Positions 11,365-18,899 of a stretch of 37,188 nt of DNA are shown piece by piece. The notes beneath the pieces were generated by a model that worked only from the letters and a program-made list of their open reading frames with translations, ran no database searches and was not told the origin of the DNA. Origin of the DNA: Acidobacteriota bacterium (GTDB taxonomy: Bacteria; Acidobacteriota; Polarisedimenticolia; J045). Position 1 is the stretch's first letter. The number at the start of each line of letters is the position of its first letter. A program made the translations under genes and the position numbers. The stretch spans positions 1 to 37,188 of the forward strand of contig JAGOJY010000041.1 of the NCBI GenBank assembly GCA_017994815.1, in the 5' to 3' direction.

Positions 11365-11985
11365 TCAGAAGCGGTAGGCGACGCCCGCGTGCAGGATCCA
11401 CGGGTTGATGTCCACTTCGGCGTCGTCCCCGTCGTCCTCGCCCGACGCGGTCGTCTTCAGGTACTTCAGCTGCGCCGAGAAGGCCCAGTTGCCGGAGGCC
11501 GGCACCTCCAGCCCCACCACGGCGCCGAAGCCGAAGTCGTCGTCGATCTTGAGGTTGTCGTCGCTGAAGTCCTCGTTGGCCTCGAGATCGCCGTACATTA
11601 CGTACGCGACCATCGGGGCGAGATAGAAGTCGAGGGTGTCGGTTCGCGCGACGTGGAAGTTCAGCGCGACCGTGAACGGCATGAACGAGTAGTCGCCGAT
11701 CGTCATCTCGTCGCCGAACGCCGACGCCTCGACGTCGTGCTCGCTGCGGAACAGGCCGAACTCCAGCCCCATCTGCTCGGTCAGCCTGCGCTCGTACGAG
11801 ATCCCGAAGCCGGTCGCGCTGTCGGGCTCGAGCTTGACGTCGAAGCCGATGTCGATGTTCTCGTCACCGGTGGGGTCGACGTAGACCACGTGGCCACGGA
11901 AAATGTTGGCCGACTCCTGCGCCACCGCGGCCCCGGTCCCTGCCAGGAGCGCCAGCAGCACGACCCAGATCACTTTTTTTGTCAT
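11365..11985 (-). CDS. Small outer-membrane beta-barrel protein, paralog A
   Basis: A 206-residue protein with a signal peptide cut near AAVAQ (residue 23). The mature part alternates polar and hydrophobic residues as in an 8-stranded barrel and ends in the outer-membrane signature AYRF. Characteristic strands include FGISYERRLTEQMGLEFGLF, FTVALNFHV, DFYLAPMVAYVMYGD, FGFGAVVGLEVPASGNWAFS and LKYLKT. This is the OmpW/outer-membrane-beta-barrel pattern. ATG at 11985 is chosen because GGAGGGAC lies just upstream. It is about 50-55 percent similar by eye to the next gene (12181-12777). The mature N-terminus begins ANIFRGHVVYVDPTGDEN, an element conserved in the paralog. The ligand or function is not known. 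Confidence 0.85.
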   Translation of the reverse strand: MTKKVIWVVLLALLAGTGAAVAQESANIFRGHVVYVDPTGDENIDIGFDVKLEPDSATGFGISYERRLTEQMGLEFGLFRSEHDVEASAFGDEMTIGDYSFMPFTVALNFHVARTDTLDFYLAPMVAYVMYGDLEANEDFSDDNLKIDDDFGFGAVVGLEVPASGNWAFSAQLKYLKTTASGEDDGDDAEVDINPWILHAGVAYRF

Positions 11986-12148
11986 GACCTGTCCCTCCTC
12001 CATCCCCCCCGGCTCGACAGGTTAGCGCGGAGCGGCCGGCGCAGGGGCGAAGCGGGCCAGGAAAAAGTGGGGAGCGCGCGGGATCGGGCCGCGCGCCCTC
12101 GGTGATAGCGAAAGTGGCCGCCGCGGCGGCCCGAGCGAGAGGGAAGTC

Positions 12149-12170
12149 GGGGCCGCCGCGCGGCGGCCCC
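12149..12170. terminator. Terminator-like hairpin after OMP paralog B
   Basis: A perfect 22-bp palindrome (GGGGCCGCCGC and its reverse complement) 10 bp beyond the stop codon of the minus-strand gene at 12181-12777. It probably terminates that transcript and separates it from paralog A. The rest of the gap 11986-12148 holds the ribosome binding site of paralog A and no other clear feature. Confidence 0.65.
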
Positions 12171-12180
12171 GCGATTGCGA

Positions 12181-12777
12181 CTAGAACCGGTAGGCGGCGC
12201 CGGCCTGGATGACCCAGGGATTCACGTCCAGCTCGAAGTCCTCGTCGGAGGCCTCGGCGGACGTGGCCAGGTACTTCAGTTGGGCCGAGAAGGCCCAGTT
12301 GCCGGACCCCGGCAGCTCGATCCCGGCCACGGCGCCGAAGCCGAAATCGTCGTCCACGCCGATGTTGCTTCCGAAGCCGCGCCGCGTGTCGACGTCGTCG
12401 TACATCACGTAGGCGATGACCGGCCCGACGTAGAAGTCGAAGCTGTCGGACTTCGCCACGTGGAAGTTCAGCCCGACCGTGAGCGGCGTGATCGAGAACT
12501 CGCCGATCGTCCGCGTGTCGCCGCGGAGCGAGCCTTCCACGTCGTTGTCGGTGCTGAAGATGCCGAACTCGAGGCCCATGTTGCCGCTGAGCAGCCGCTC
12601 GTACGAGACGCCCAGGCCGGTCGCGCTGTCCGCCTCGAGCTTGATGCCGTCGACATTGGCGTCGCCCGTCGGCTCGACGTACACCACGTGACCGCGAACG
12701 ATGTTGCTCATGTCCTGCGCCGCGGCGGCCCCGACGGCCACAAGCACCACCAGCGCGGCAAGAATCGCTTTCTTCAT
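12181..12777 (-). CDS. Small outer-membrane beta-barrel protein, paralog B
   Basis: A 198-residue paralog of the neighbouring gene. The signal peptide is MKKAILAALVVLVAVGAAAAQ. The mature N-terminus is NIVRGHVVYVEPTGDANVDG, followed by the same succession of strands (LGVSYERLLSGNMGLEFGIF, LTVGLNFHVA, FDFYVGPVIAYVMYDD, FGFGAVAGIELPGSGNWAFS) and the terminal AYRF. Both proteins have acidic loops (for example ASDEDFELDVNPW), which could bind cations. The two genes are in tandem, each with its own ribosome binding site and hairpin, and look like a recent duplication. It lies 123 bp downstream of the lemA operon's last gene and could be read through from it. Confidence 0.85.
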   Translation of the reverse strand: MKKAILAALVVLVAVGAAAAQDMSNIVRGHVVYVEPTGDANVDGIKLEADSATGLGVSYERLLSGNMGLEFGIFSTDNDVEGSLRGDTRTIGEFSITPLTVGLNFHVAKSDSFDFYVGPVIAYVMYDDVDTRRGFGSNIGVDDDFGFGAVAGIELPGSGNWAFSAQLKYLATSAEASDEDFELDVNPWVIQAGAAYRF

Positions 12778-12900
12778 GTGTAGGACTCCCTTCGGCGGAT
12801 CCCCCGCCATGCCGGCGGAGACTTTGCCATATCGCGGGACCGCGTCAAGGGCGCGCGTCCGAAATGCCGTCATCTTCGATTTGGAAACTCCCGACCGGCG

Positions 12901-14382
12901 TCAAATCCCGTCGGTCACGAGGAACACCCGTCGTGCCCCGGCGTCCGCCGCGGCTGCCAGTGCGCGCAACACGTCGTCCCACGCGGCTTCCGGCGGGATC
13001 GCCAGCGCGGTTTCCAGCTTGTTGCTCAGGTCCGGCGCGACGCAGGCGGGCAGCGCGTCCTGCCACAGCGGGTCGAGCGGCGCCGCGCGCGAGTACGGGC
13101 TGGCGCGGCCCTCGCGCAGGCGCGCACGCGGCGCAACCGCGCGCGGCACGCGGGAATGCGGCAATTCCGCGGCAAACGGCAGCGGGACGTCCGCGTGCGG
13201 CACGCCGCCGGGGACCACCGCGCCCGGCCGGGCGAGCACCACGTCGAGCGGTCGCGCCGGCGCGACGAGCGGTCGGCCGCCGAACGGCGCCGGGCGGAAC
13301 GCGAGCCGCAGCGGCCCGCTGCCGGCGCGCGCGAGCACCTCCCGCATGCGGTTCCAGGACAGCCCGCGGTCGGCCTTCAGCACGCGCTGGCCGCCGCACA
13401 AGTCGGGAATCGGCATCGCGAGCAGCGAACCGTCGAGGTGCGCGCGCAGTTCTTCTCCCGCGGAGAGCAGCGCGCCCCCCGGTGCTTCGAGGCGGACGGC
13501 GAGGCCGGTCCAATCGGACCAGGCAAGCGGCGGGAGCGCGACCACCGAGTCCGGCAGCGCGAAATCGGGGTACTCGCGCAGCGCGGGGGAGTCGGCGGTC
13601 GTGCGCACGAAGGTGTTGAAGGTCGTCTCGACGCGCTCCGGTGCCGGGAGCGCGTCGAGGCCGGGGCACGCGGCGGCCGCGCTCGCGCGGGCGGCGGCCA
13701 TGCCCCGCGAGAGCCCGCCGTCAACCAGCGGCAGGACCAGCGCGATGTCCAGCGCCGCGACGGCCACCGCGACGCCGAGCATGGCGGCCGTGTTCCGGAT
13801 CCAGCGCGTCGGCCGCACGATGCCGCCGAGCAACGCGAGGTGCGCGGCGAGCGCGCCGCCCAGCGAGAGCAACACGAGTCGCTCGGCGCGCACCCACAGT
13901 TCGGAAGCGGGCGGGTGGGAGGTGGCGATCAGCTCCGGCAGGAACCACGCCGCGCCGGCCCCGGACCCGGACTGCGCTTCGCCGAACAACCGCGCGGCGA
14001 CGAGGAACGCGGCGATCGGCAGGACCGGCGCGTGCGCGAACAGCCAGCGCCGGCGCAGGCGGCGCCGCGCGGCCGAGAACGCCGGCTCGTGCGGCTCGTC
14101 GAGCGGCAACAGCGCCAGCAGCGCGGCCCACCCCGCCACGTCGACGGTGAACAGCGCGACCACGAACAGCCGCGCGGCCTGCAGCGGCCACGGCGCGTAG
14201 AACTCGGCGGCGGGAACGATCCCGACCTCGGTCATCTGGCGCCAGGCCGAAAGCTGCATGCGCGCGTAGCCCGCGACCAGCGGCAGGTGGACGGCGACGA
14301 GGGCCGCCGCGCCGGCCAGAACCGCGGCGCGCCGGGCGCCGGGGGGCGCGCGCCGGCGGTCCCGCCCCCGCCCGGCGCTCAC
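12901..14382 (-). CDS. Uncharacterised membrane protein with two ExbD-like C-terminal modules
   Basis: A 493-residue protein starting with GTG inside the stop of the CPBP gene (GTGA overlap). The first 215 residues carry about five hydrophobic segments (near residues 18-40, 62-88, 105-125, 160-180 and 188-212). The rest is soluble. It contains GGQRVLKADRGLSWNRMREV followed by a beta strand, a pattern like the ExbD/TolR periplasmic domain (conserved KAD, then a helix, then a strand). A second similar stretch at the very end, AWDDVLRALAAAADAGARRV with FLVTDG, repeats the helix-strand part. A proline- and arginine-rich linker separates them. I do not recognise a named family. It is the last gene of the lemA-TPM-TPM-CPBP operon, so a role in envelope maintenance is likely but inferred. 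Confidence 0.75.
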   Translation of the reverse strand: MSAGRGRDRRRAPPGARRAAVLAGAAALVAVHLPLVAGYARMQLSAWRQMTEVGIVPAAEFYAPWPLQAARLFVVALFTVDVAGWAALLALLPLDEPHEPAFSAARRRLRRRWLFAHAPVLPIAAFLVAARLFGEAQSGSGAGAAWFLPELIATSHPPASELWVRAERLVLLSLGGALAAHLALLGGIVRPTRWIRNTAAMLGVAVAVAALDIALVLPLVDGGLSRGMAAARASAAAACPGLDALPAPERVETTFNTFVRTTADSPALREYPDFALPDSVVALPPLAWSDWTGLAVRLEAPGGALLSAGEELRAHLDGSLLAMPIPDLCGGQRVLKADRGLSWNRMREVLARAGSGPLRLAFRPAPFGGRPLVAPARPLDVVLARPGAVVPGGVPHADVPLPFAAELPHSRVPRAVAPRARLREGRASPYSRAAPLDPLWQDALPACVAPDLSNKLETALAIPPEAAWDDVLRALAAAADAGARRVFLVTDGI

Positions 14383-15143
14383 GTCACCAGCTCGGCGAGG
14401 AGCGAGATGCCGTTGAACGCGATGTGCACCGCCAAAGGCGCTGCCAGCGAGCGGTGGCGCTCGTAGCTCGCGGCCGTGGCGAGCCCGACCAGGAACAAGG
14501 CCGGGGTGGACAGCGGCATCATGTGGATCCCGGCGAAGATCGCGGCCGAGATGCCGGAAGCCACGGCGAAGTTGAGCGAGCTGCGCAGGCCACCGAAGAG
14601 GAACGCCCGGAAGAACACCTCCTCGGTCAGGGGCGCCAGGACCAGCGCGGCGAGGACCAGGAGCGGCAGCGGCGCCTGCAGGAGCTCCATCTGGAGCTGC
14701 TGCTCCGCCATCATCTCGCCGTAGGCCTCGGGCGAGATCCAGCTCAGCAGCAGGCCGTACGCGCCCGTGGCCAGGACCAGCCCGCCCCCCAGGAGTACGC
14801 CCTCGAGCAGCGCCGCGCCGCGAAAACGGCGCACGCCAAGCGTTTCGAGCCGCCCCGAGAGCCGCAGCGCGAACCCCAGCGGGACGACCACGAGCACGAG
14901 CTGCGAGAGCACGAGCGCGACGTAGCGGAACCCGACCGATTCCAGGCTGAGCGTGGTCGCCTGGGCGAAGACGGCGAGAACGACCGCGCTGACGAGCAGC
15001 AGGAACACGGTGAGCGCGAGACCCAGCCCCGTGAGCAGGCCACCCCAGGGCGGCGGGAAGAACGGGTCGCGCGGCGGAACGACGCGCCCCGGTTCCGGCT
15101 GCGGTTCCAGGTCCGCTTCGGGCGGCTCCTGCCAGTCGCTCAC
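14379..15143 (-). CDS. CPBP family intramembrane protease-like protein (CAAX/Abi type)
   Basis: A 254-residue membrane protein with about six to eight hydrophobic segments. It carries all the conserved CPBP motifs: EEVFFRAFLFGGL (EExxxR), GIHMMPLS (second histidine motif) and HIAFNGIS (third motif) near the C-terminus. These form the active site of glutamate intramembrane proteases such as Rce1. Bacterial members also act in bacteriocin self-immunity or signalling. GTG at 15143 overlaps the stop of the upstream TPM gene by 4 bp. The substrate is unknown. Confidence 0.9.
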   Translation of the reverse strand: MSDWQEPPEADLEPQPEPGRVVPPRDPFFPPPWGGLLTGLGLALTVFLLLVSAVVLAVFAQATTLSLESVGFRYVALVLSQLVLVVVPLGFALRLSGRLETLGVRRFRGAALLEGVLLGGGLVLATGAYGLLLSWISPEAYGEMMAEQQLQMELLQAPLPLLVLAALVLAPLTEEVFFRAFLFGGLRSSLNFAVASGISAAIFAGIHMMPLSTPALFLVGLATAASYERHRSLAAPLAVHIAFNGISLLAELVT

Positions 15144-15841
15144 GGAACGTCGCCCTCGCGCGAGATCCGGTCCGGCAATTCGTTGCGATCGTCCGGGCGG
15201 CGCGGGAACAGCGCGGCCAGCGACTCGCCGGCCAGCGCGATGCCCTCGCACAGCCCGTCGGCGAACCGCCCGCGCGCAAAACGTTCCGCGACCGCCGCCG
15301 CGACGCCGTCCCAGAAATCCGGCGCCACCTGCGCGTGAATCCCGCGGTCGCCCAGCACGGCGAAGCGGCGCTCCGCGACCGCCACGAAGAACAGCACGCC
15401 GTTGCGCTCGGCGGTCGCCGTCATCCCGAGCTTCTCGAACGCCGTGCGCGCCTCTTCCATGATGTCGCGGGTGATGCGCGCGGCAAGGTGGACGCGGATC
15501 TCGCCCGAGGTGCGCCGCTCGAACTCGCGCATCGCCGCGAGCACCCGCTCTTCCTCGTCCTCGCGCAGGAACGTCGCGGGCGTCGTCCGCGAGCGCCGCA
15601 GGCCGGCGGCCCGCAGCGTGACACCGCACACCGCCAGCGCGAGTGCCGCGACGAGCAGCGCGGTGCCGGTGCCGAGCAGCACCGCGTCGTCCCAGCTCCC
15701 CGAAGCCTGCGAGGCCCGCCAGGCCGCGACGAGGAAATCGGCCGCGGCCAGCGCACCGGCCAGCGCGGCCAGCGCCGTGAGCACCCAGCCGGTGCGGGCC
15801 AGCGCGGCACCGGGATCGCGAAGCCTGCGCGCTGTGGCCAC
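15140..15841 (-). CDS. TPM-domain membrane protein (second copy)
   Basis: A 233-residue protein that starts with GTG. Two transmembrane segments lie at residues 18-40 and 55-78. A TPM domain follows (about 95-215), with ERRTSGEIRVHLAARI, DIMEEARTAFEKLGM, NGVLFFVAVAERRFAVLGD, IHAQVAPDFWD and RGRFADGLCEGIALAGE. This is the form of TPM protein often found next to LemA. TPM domains in other organisms bind calcium or show phosphatase activity, but in bacteria the role is unclear. The gene begins 1 bp after the stop of the first TPM gene and overlaps the CPBP gene by 4 bp. Confidence 0.9.
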   Translation of the reverse strand: MATARRLRDPGAALARTGWVLTALAALAGALAAADFLVAAWRASQASGSWDDAVLLGTGTALLVAALALAVCGVTLRAAGLRRSRTTPATFLREDEEERVLAAMREFERRTSGEIRVHLAARITRDIMEEARTAFEKLGMTATAERNGVLFFVAVAERRFAVLGDRGIHAQVAPDFWDGVAAAVAERFARGRFADGLCEGIALAGESLAALFPRRPDDRNELPDRISREGDVP

Positions 15842-15842
15842 C

Positions 15843-16667
15843 TCACCAGCCTCCCGAGGCGCCGCCGCCCCCGAACGAACCGCCGCCGAACGAGCCGCCG
15901 CCGCCGCCGAAGAACCCGCCGCCGCCGCCGAAGCCCCCGCCGTGCCAGCCGCCGCCGCGCCGCCGCGACGACGAGCTGGAACTGCCGAGCAGGAGCAGCA
16001 GCCACAGCGGGAGGTCGTCGCGCGAGTGCATGCGGCCGTTCAGCGTCCGCCGCCGCACGGCGCGCCGCGCGATCGCCTGGAACACCGACAGCGCGACGAT
16101 CAGCACGACGAACATCAGCGCGGCGACCGGGAAATCGCCCTCGCCGCGCGCGGCGCCCGCGCGCGGCGGCGGGAGCGTCTCGTTCTCGGCGGCCGCCGCC
16201 AGCGCGTTGACGGCGCCCATCAGCCCGCCGGCGTAGTCCCGCTGGCGGAAGGCGGGTGCGATCTGCTCGCGGATGATGCGACCGGCCGTGATGTCGGGGA
16301 TCGCCCCCTCGAGGCCGTAGCCGACCTCGATCCGGACCTTCTTCTCCTGCAGGAATACCGTGAGCAGCAGGCCGTCGTCGCGCCCCTTGAACCCCGGTTG
16401 CCACGCCTCGGCGATGCGGATCGAAACGTCCTCGATCTCCTCGCCCTCGAGCGACGGGAAGATGCCGACGCCGATCTGCAGCCCGCGTTCCGCGTTGAGC
16501 TGGAGCACGCGGTCCTCCAGCGCCCGGCGCCCGTCGTCGTCGAGCAACCCCGCCGCGTCGAGCACGAAGCGCGGTGGGGCCGGCGGGACCTGGAACTCCG
16601 CCAGCGCGCCGCCGCCGGCGCAGCCGAGGGCAAGCGCGGCTGCCGCGGCGCGCAGGGACAGCCGCAT
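15843..16667 (-). CDS. Exported TPM-domain protein with a glycine-rich tail
   Basis: A 274-residue protein. A signal peptide (MRLSLRAAAAALALGCAGGG, possibly a lipobox at LGCAG) is followed by a TPM domain at about residues 30-160. Key segments are FVLDAAGLLDDDGRRALEDR, ERGLQIGVGIFPS, AEAWQPGFKGRDDGLLLTVF, RIEVGYGLEGAIPD and YAGGLMGAVNALAA. One transmembrane segment (about 180-198) and a second hydrophobic stretch LPLWLLLLLGSS follow, then a tail of about 45 residues made of Gly, Phe and Ser. This is the YgcG architecture. The tail coding sequence is a low-complexity run of GCC/CCG (minus-sense GGC/CGG) at about 15850-15960. Its start codon shares one base with the lemA stop. Confidence 0.92.
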   Translation of the reverse strand: MRLSLRAAAAALALGCAGGGALAEFQVPPAPPRFVLDAAGLLDDDGRRALEDRVLQLNAERGLQIGVGIFPSLEGEEIEDVSIRIAEAWQPGFKGRDDGLLLTVFLQEKKVRIEVGYGLEGAIPDITAGRIIREQIAPAFRQRDYAGGLMGAVNALAAAAENETLPPPRAGAARGEGDFPVAALMFVVLIVALSVFQAIARRAVRRRTLNGRMHSRDDLPLWLLLLLGSSSSSSRRRGGGWHGGGFGGGGGFFGGGGGSFGGGSFGGGGASGGW

Positions 16668-17269
16668 CAGAACTTGACGGCCGGGGCTTGCTCGGCGCCT
16701 TCGCGGGCCTCGAAGTACGGGCGCGGCGCGAAGCCGAACATCGAGGCCACGATCCGGCCGGGGAAGCGCTGGACGAGCACGTTGTAGCCCTGCACGGTCT
16801 CGTTGAAGCGGCGCCGCGACACGGCGATCCGGTTCTCGGTCCCCTCGAGCTGCGTCTGCAGGTCGCGGAAGTTCTCGTTCGCCTTGAGCTGCGGGTACTG
16901 CTCGACCGTCACCAATAGGCGCGACAGCGCGCTGGACAACTCGCCCTGGGTCCGCTCGAACGCCTGGAACGCGTTGGGATCGTTCAGCAGCTCCGGCGAC
17001 AACCGGACCTGCCCCGCGCGCGAACGCGCCTCGGCGACCTCGGTGAACGTCCCGCGCTCGAACTCGGCCACGCCCTTGACGGTCTCGACCAGGTTCGGGA
17101 TCAGGTCCATCCGCCGCTGGTAATTGTTTTCGACGTCGCCCCAGGCCGACCGGACCTGCTCGTTGGCCGGCACGATCCGGTTGTAGGTGCCGACTGCCCA
17201 CGCGGCGAGGATCAGGAGCGGCACCAGCACCACGGCCAGCACCACCAGCACGACGACCAGCTTTCTCAT
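16667..17269 (-). CDS. lemA: LemA family protein
   Basis: A 200-residue protein with one N-terminal transmembrane segment (VVVLVVLAVVLVPLLILAAW) followed by the long helical LemA domain. Diagnostic segments are YNRIVPANEQVRSAWGDVEN, NYQRRMDLIPNLVETVKG, LLVTVEQYPQLKANENFRD, LQTQLEGTENRIAVSRRRFN and the C-terminal PYFEARE with AVKF. It leads a five-gene, stop-start overlapping operon with two TPM proteins. This pairing is very common in bacteria and usually assigned to the envelope. ATG at 17269 has GGAGGG at suitable distance. The upstream GTATCCTGTCC element is a candidate -10 region. Confidence 0.96.
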   Translation of the reverse strand: MRKLVVVLVVLAVVLVPLLILAAWAVGTYNRIVPANEQVRSAWGDVENNYQRRMDLIPNLVETVKGVAEFERGTFTEVAEARSRAGQVRLSPELLNDPNAFQAFERTQGELSSALSRLLVTVEQYPQLKANENFRDLQTQLEGTENRIAVSRRRFNETVQGYNVLVQRFPGRIVASMFGFAPRPYFEAREGAEQAPAVKF

Positions 17270-17285
17270 CTCGGCCCTCCGCGAG

Positions 17286-17296
17286 GGACAGGATAC
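17286..17296 (-). promoter_or_regulatory. Candidate -10 region of the lemA operon
   Basis: Minus sense GTATCCTGTCC, with TATCCT as the -10 element, about 20 bp before the lemA ATG and ahead of its GGAGGG ribosome binding site. The same 11-base string precedes the M16 operon (around 8752-8762, minus sense). No matching -35 box was seen. Confidence 0.4.
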
Positions 17297-17367
17297 CCTG
17301 CCGCCCCCGCGCGGTGCGCCCGCCGGCCCGGCCCCCGGGACCGGCAGCGCCCACCGCGCCGCCCGGA

Positions 17368-17373
17368 TAGAAT
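17368..17373 (+). promoter_or_regulatory. Candidate -10 box (TAGAAT) of pepD
   Basis: TAGAAT lies 50 bp upstream of the pepD ATG in the divergent region shared with lemA, and a GGAGG ribosome binding site is at 17411-17415. The same TAGAAT hexamer recurs ahead of the gene at 33876. The -35 position shows no good match. Confidence 0.4.
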
Positions 17374-17423
17374 GCCGCCCTTGCTCGGCCGGGGCACCCG
17401 GCCGGCGGCTGGAGGTCGTCCCG

Positions 17424-18899
17424 ATGAGCCACGAAGACCTGGAGAAGACGTTCGGCGGCCTCGAGCCGCGCCCGCTGTGGCACCACTTCTCGCACTTCAC
17501 CCGGATCGCGCGCCCCTCGGGCCACGAGCAGGCGATGGCGAACTACGTCATCGCGTGGGCCAAGGAGCGCGGCCTGACCGTGGACAGCGACGCCACGGGC
17601 AACCTCTGCGTGCGCGTGCCCGCGAGCCCCGGCCGGGAGAACGCGCCGGCGGTCGTGCTCCAGGGCCACCTCGACATGGTCTGCGAGAAGGACGCCGACA
17701 GCCCGTACGACTCCGAGAAGGGCACGATCCACGCCGAGCGGGAGGGTGACTGGATCGTGGCCCGCGGCACGACGCTCGGCGCCGACAACGGCATCGGCGT
17801 GGCCGCGGCGATGGCGATCGCCGAGGACAACTCGCTGCGGCACGGCCCGCTCGACCTGTTGATGACGATCGACGAGGAGACCGGGATGACCGGCGCGAGC
17901 GGCCTCGACCCGGAGCTTCTGCGCGGCCGGATCATGATCAACCTCGACTCGGAGGACGACGGCGTGCTGTTCGTCGGCTGCGCCGGCGGCGCCGACGTGA
18001 AGCACATCTTCCGCGCCGTGCGCCAGGAGCCGCTCGAGGGCACGATGGCGCTGGAGGTCGTCGTCGGCGGGCTCAAGGGCGGCCACTCGGGGCTGGAGAT
18101 CAACCGCGGCCGGATGAACGCGATCCGCGCGCTCGCGCGCCTGCTGCAGGCGGCGAGCCAGGAGATCGAGATCTCGATCGCCTCGATCCAGGGCGGCAAC
18201 AAGCGCAACGCCATCCCGCGCGAGTCGCGCGCGCTGGTGTTCATCCCGGGCGACGACGAGGCGCTGTTCCGCGAGGCGATCGAGAAGGAGCGCCAGGCGC
18301 TGGCGTACCAGTACCGCGGGCTCGACGACGGGCTGACCGTGACGATCACCGCCCCCGCGGAGGAGCCCGCGGAGGTGTTCGAGGTCCAGGACAGCATGCG
18401 TCTGCTGGCGCTGATCCGCGCCACGCCGACCGGCGTGATCGCGATGAGCCAGGACATCGCCGGGCTGGTCGAGACCTCGACCAACCTCGGCGTGGTCAGC
18501 ACGGACGGCGACGAGGTCACCGTCTGGAACCTCGCCCGCTCCTCGAACGCGCCCGCGCTGCAGGACGTCCTCGACACGCTGCACATGATCGGCTGGCTCA
18601 CCGGCGTCGAGATCCAGGACCTCGGCGGCTACCCGGGCTGGAAGCCGGACATGAACTCGCGGATCCTCCAGGTCACGCGCACCGTCTTCGAGCGCGAGTA
18701 CACGCGCGCGCCCGAGGTGACGGCGATCCACGCCGGGCTGGAGTGCGGGCTGATCGGTGACCGCGTGCCGAACATGGACATGGTGTCGTTCGGTCCCGAC
18801 ATCCGCGGCGTCCACGCGCCGGGCGAGAAGGTCAACGTGCCGTCCGTGGGCCGGTTCTACCGGCTGCTCGGGGCGGTGCTCGATGCCGTCTCGGCCTGA
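17424..18899 (+). CDS. pepD: Aminoacyl-histidine dipeptidase (PepD, M20 family)
   Basis: A 491-residue cytoplasmic metallodipeptidase of the M20C group, which cleaves Xaa-His and related dipeptides using two metal ions. The N-terminus has PLWHHFSHFTRIARPSGHE. Metal-site residues are H82 and D84 in LQGHLDMVCEK, D121 in LGADNGIGVAAAM, and E151/E152 in TIDEETGMTG. GGHSGLEINRGR, typical of the lid/dimerisation region, and the late segment HAGLECGLIGD are also present. The length matches the family. GGAGG sits 9 bp before the ATG. The downstream sulfatase gene starts inside its 3' end (17-bp overlap). Confidence 0.96.
   Translation: MSHEDLEKTFGGLEPRPLWHHFSHFTRIARPSGHEQAMANYVIAWAKERGLTVDSDATGNLCVRVPASPGRENAPAVVLQGHLDMVCEKDADSPYDSEKGTIHAEREGDWIVARGTTLGADNGIGVAAAMAIAEDNSLRHGPLDLLMTIDEETGMTGASGLDPELLRGRIMINLDSEDDGVLFVGCAGGADVKHIFRAVRQEPLEGTMALEVVVGGLKGGHSGLEINRGRMNAIRALARLLQAASQEIEISIASIQGGNKRNAIPRESRALVFIPGDDEALFREAIEKERQALAYQYRGLDDGLTVTITAPAEEPAEVFEVQDSMRLLALIRATPTGVIAMSQDIAGLVETSTNLGVVSTDGDEVTVWNLARSSNAPALQDVLDTLHMIGWLTGVEIQDLGGYPGWKPDMNSRILQVTRTVFEREYTRAPEVTAIHAGLECGLIGDRVPNMDMVSFGPDIRGVHAPGEKVNVPSVGRFYRLLGAVLDAVSA

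Noticed and set aside
15850..15960. A GCC/CCG-rich tract looking like a tandem repeat array
   Set aside because: It is the coding sequence of the Gly/Phe/Ser-rich tail of the TPM protein, as usual for YgcG-type proteins.
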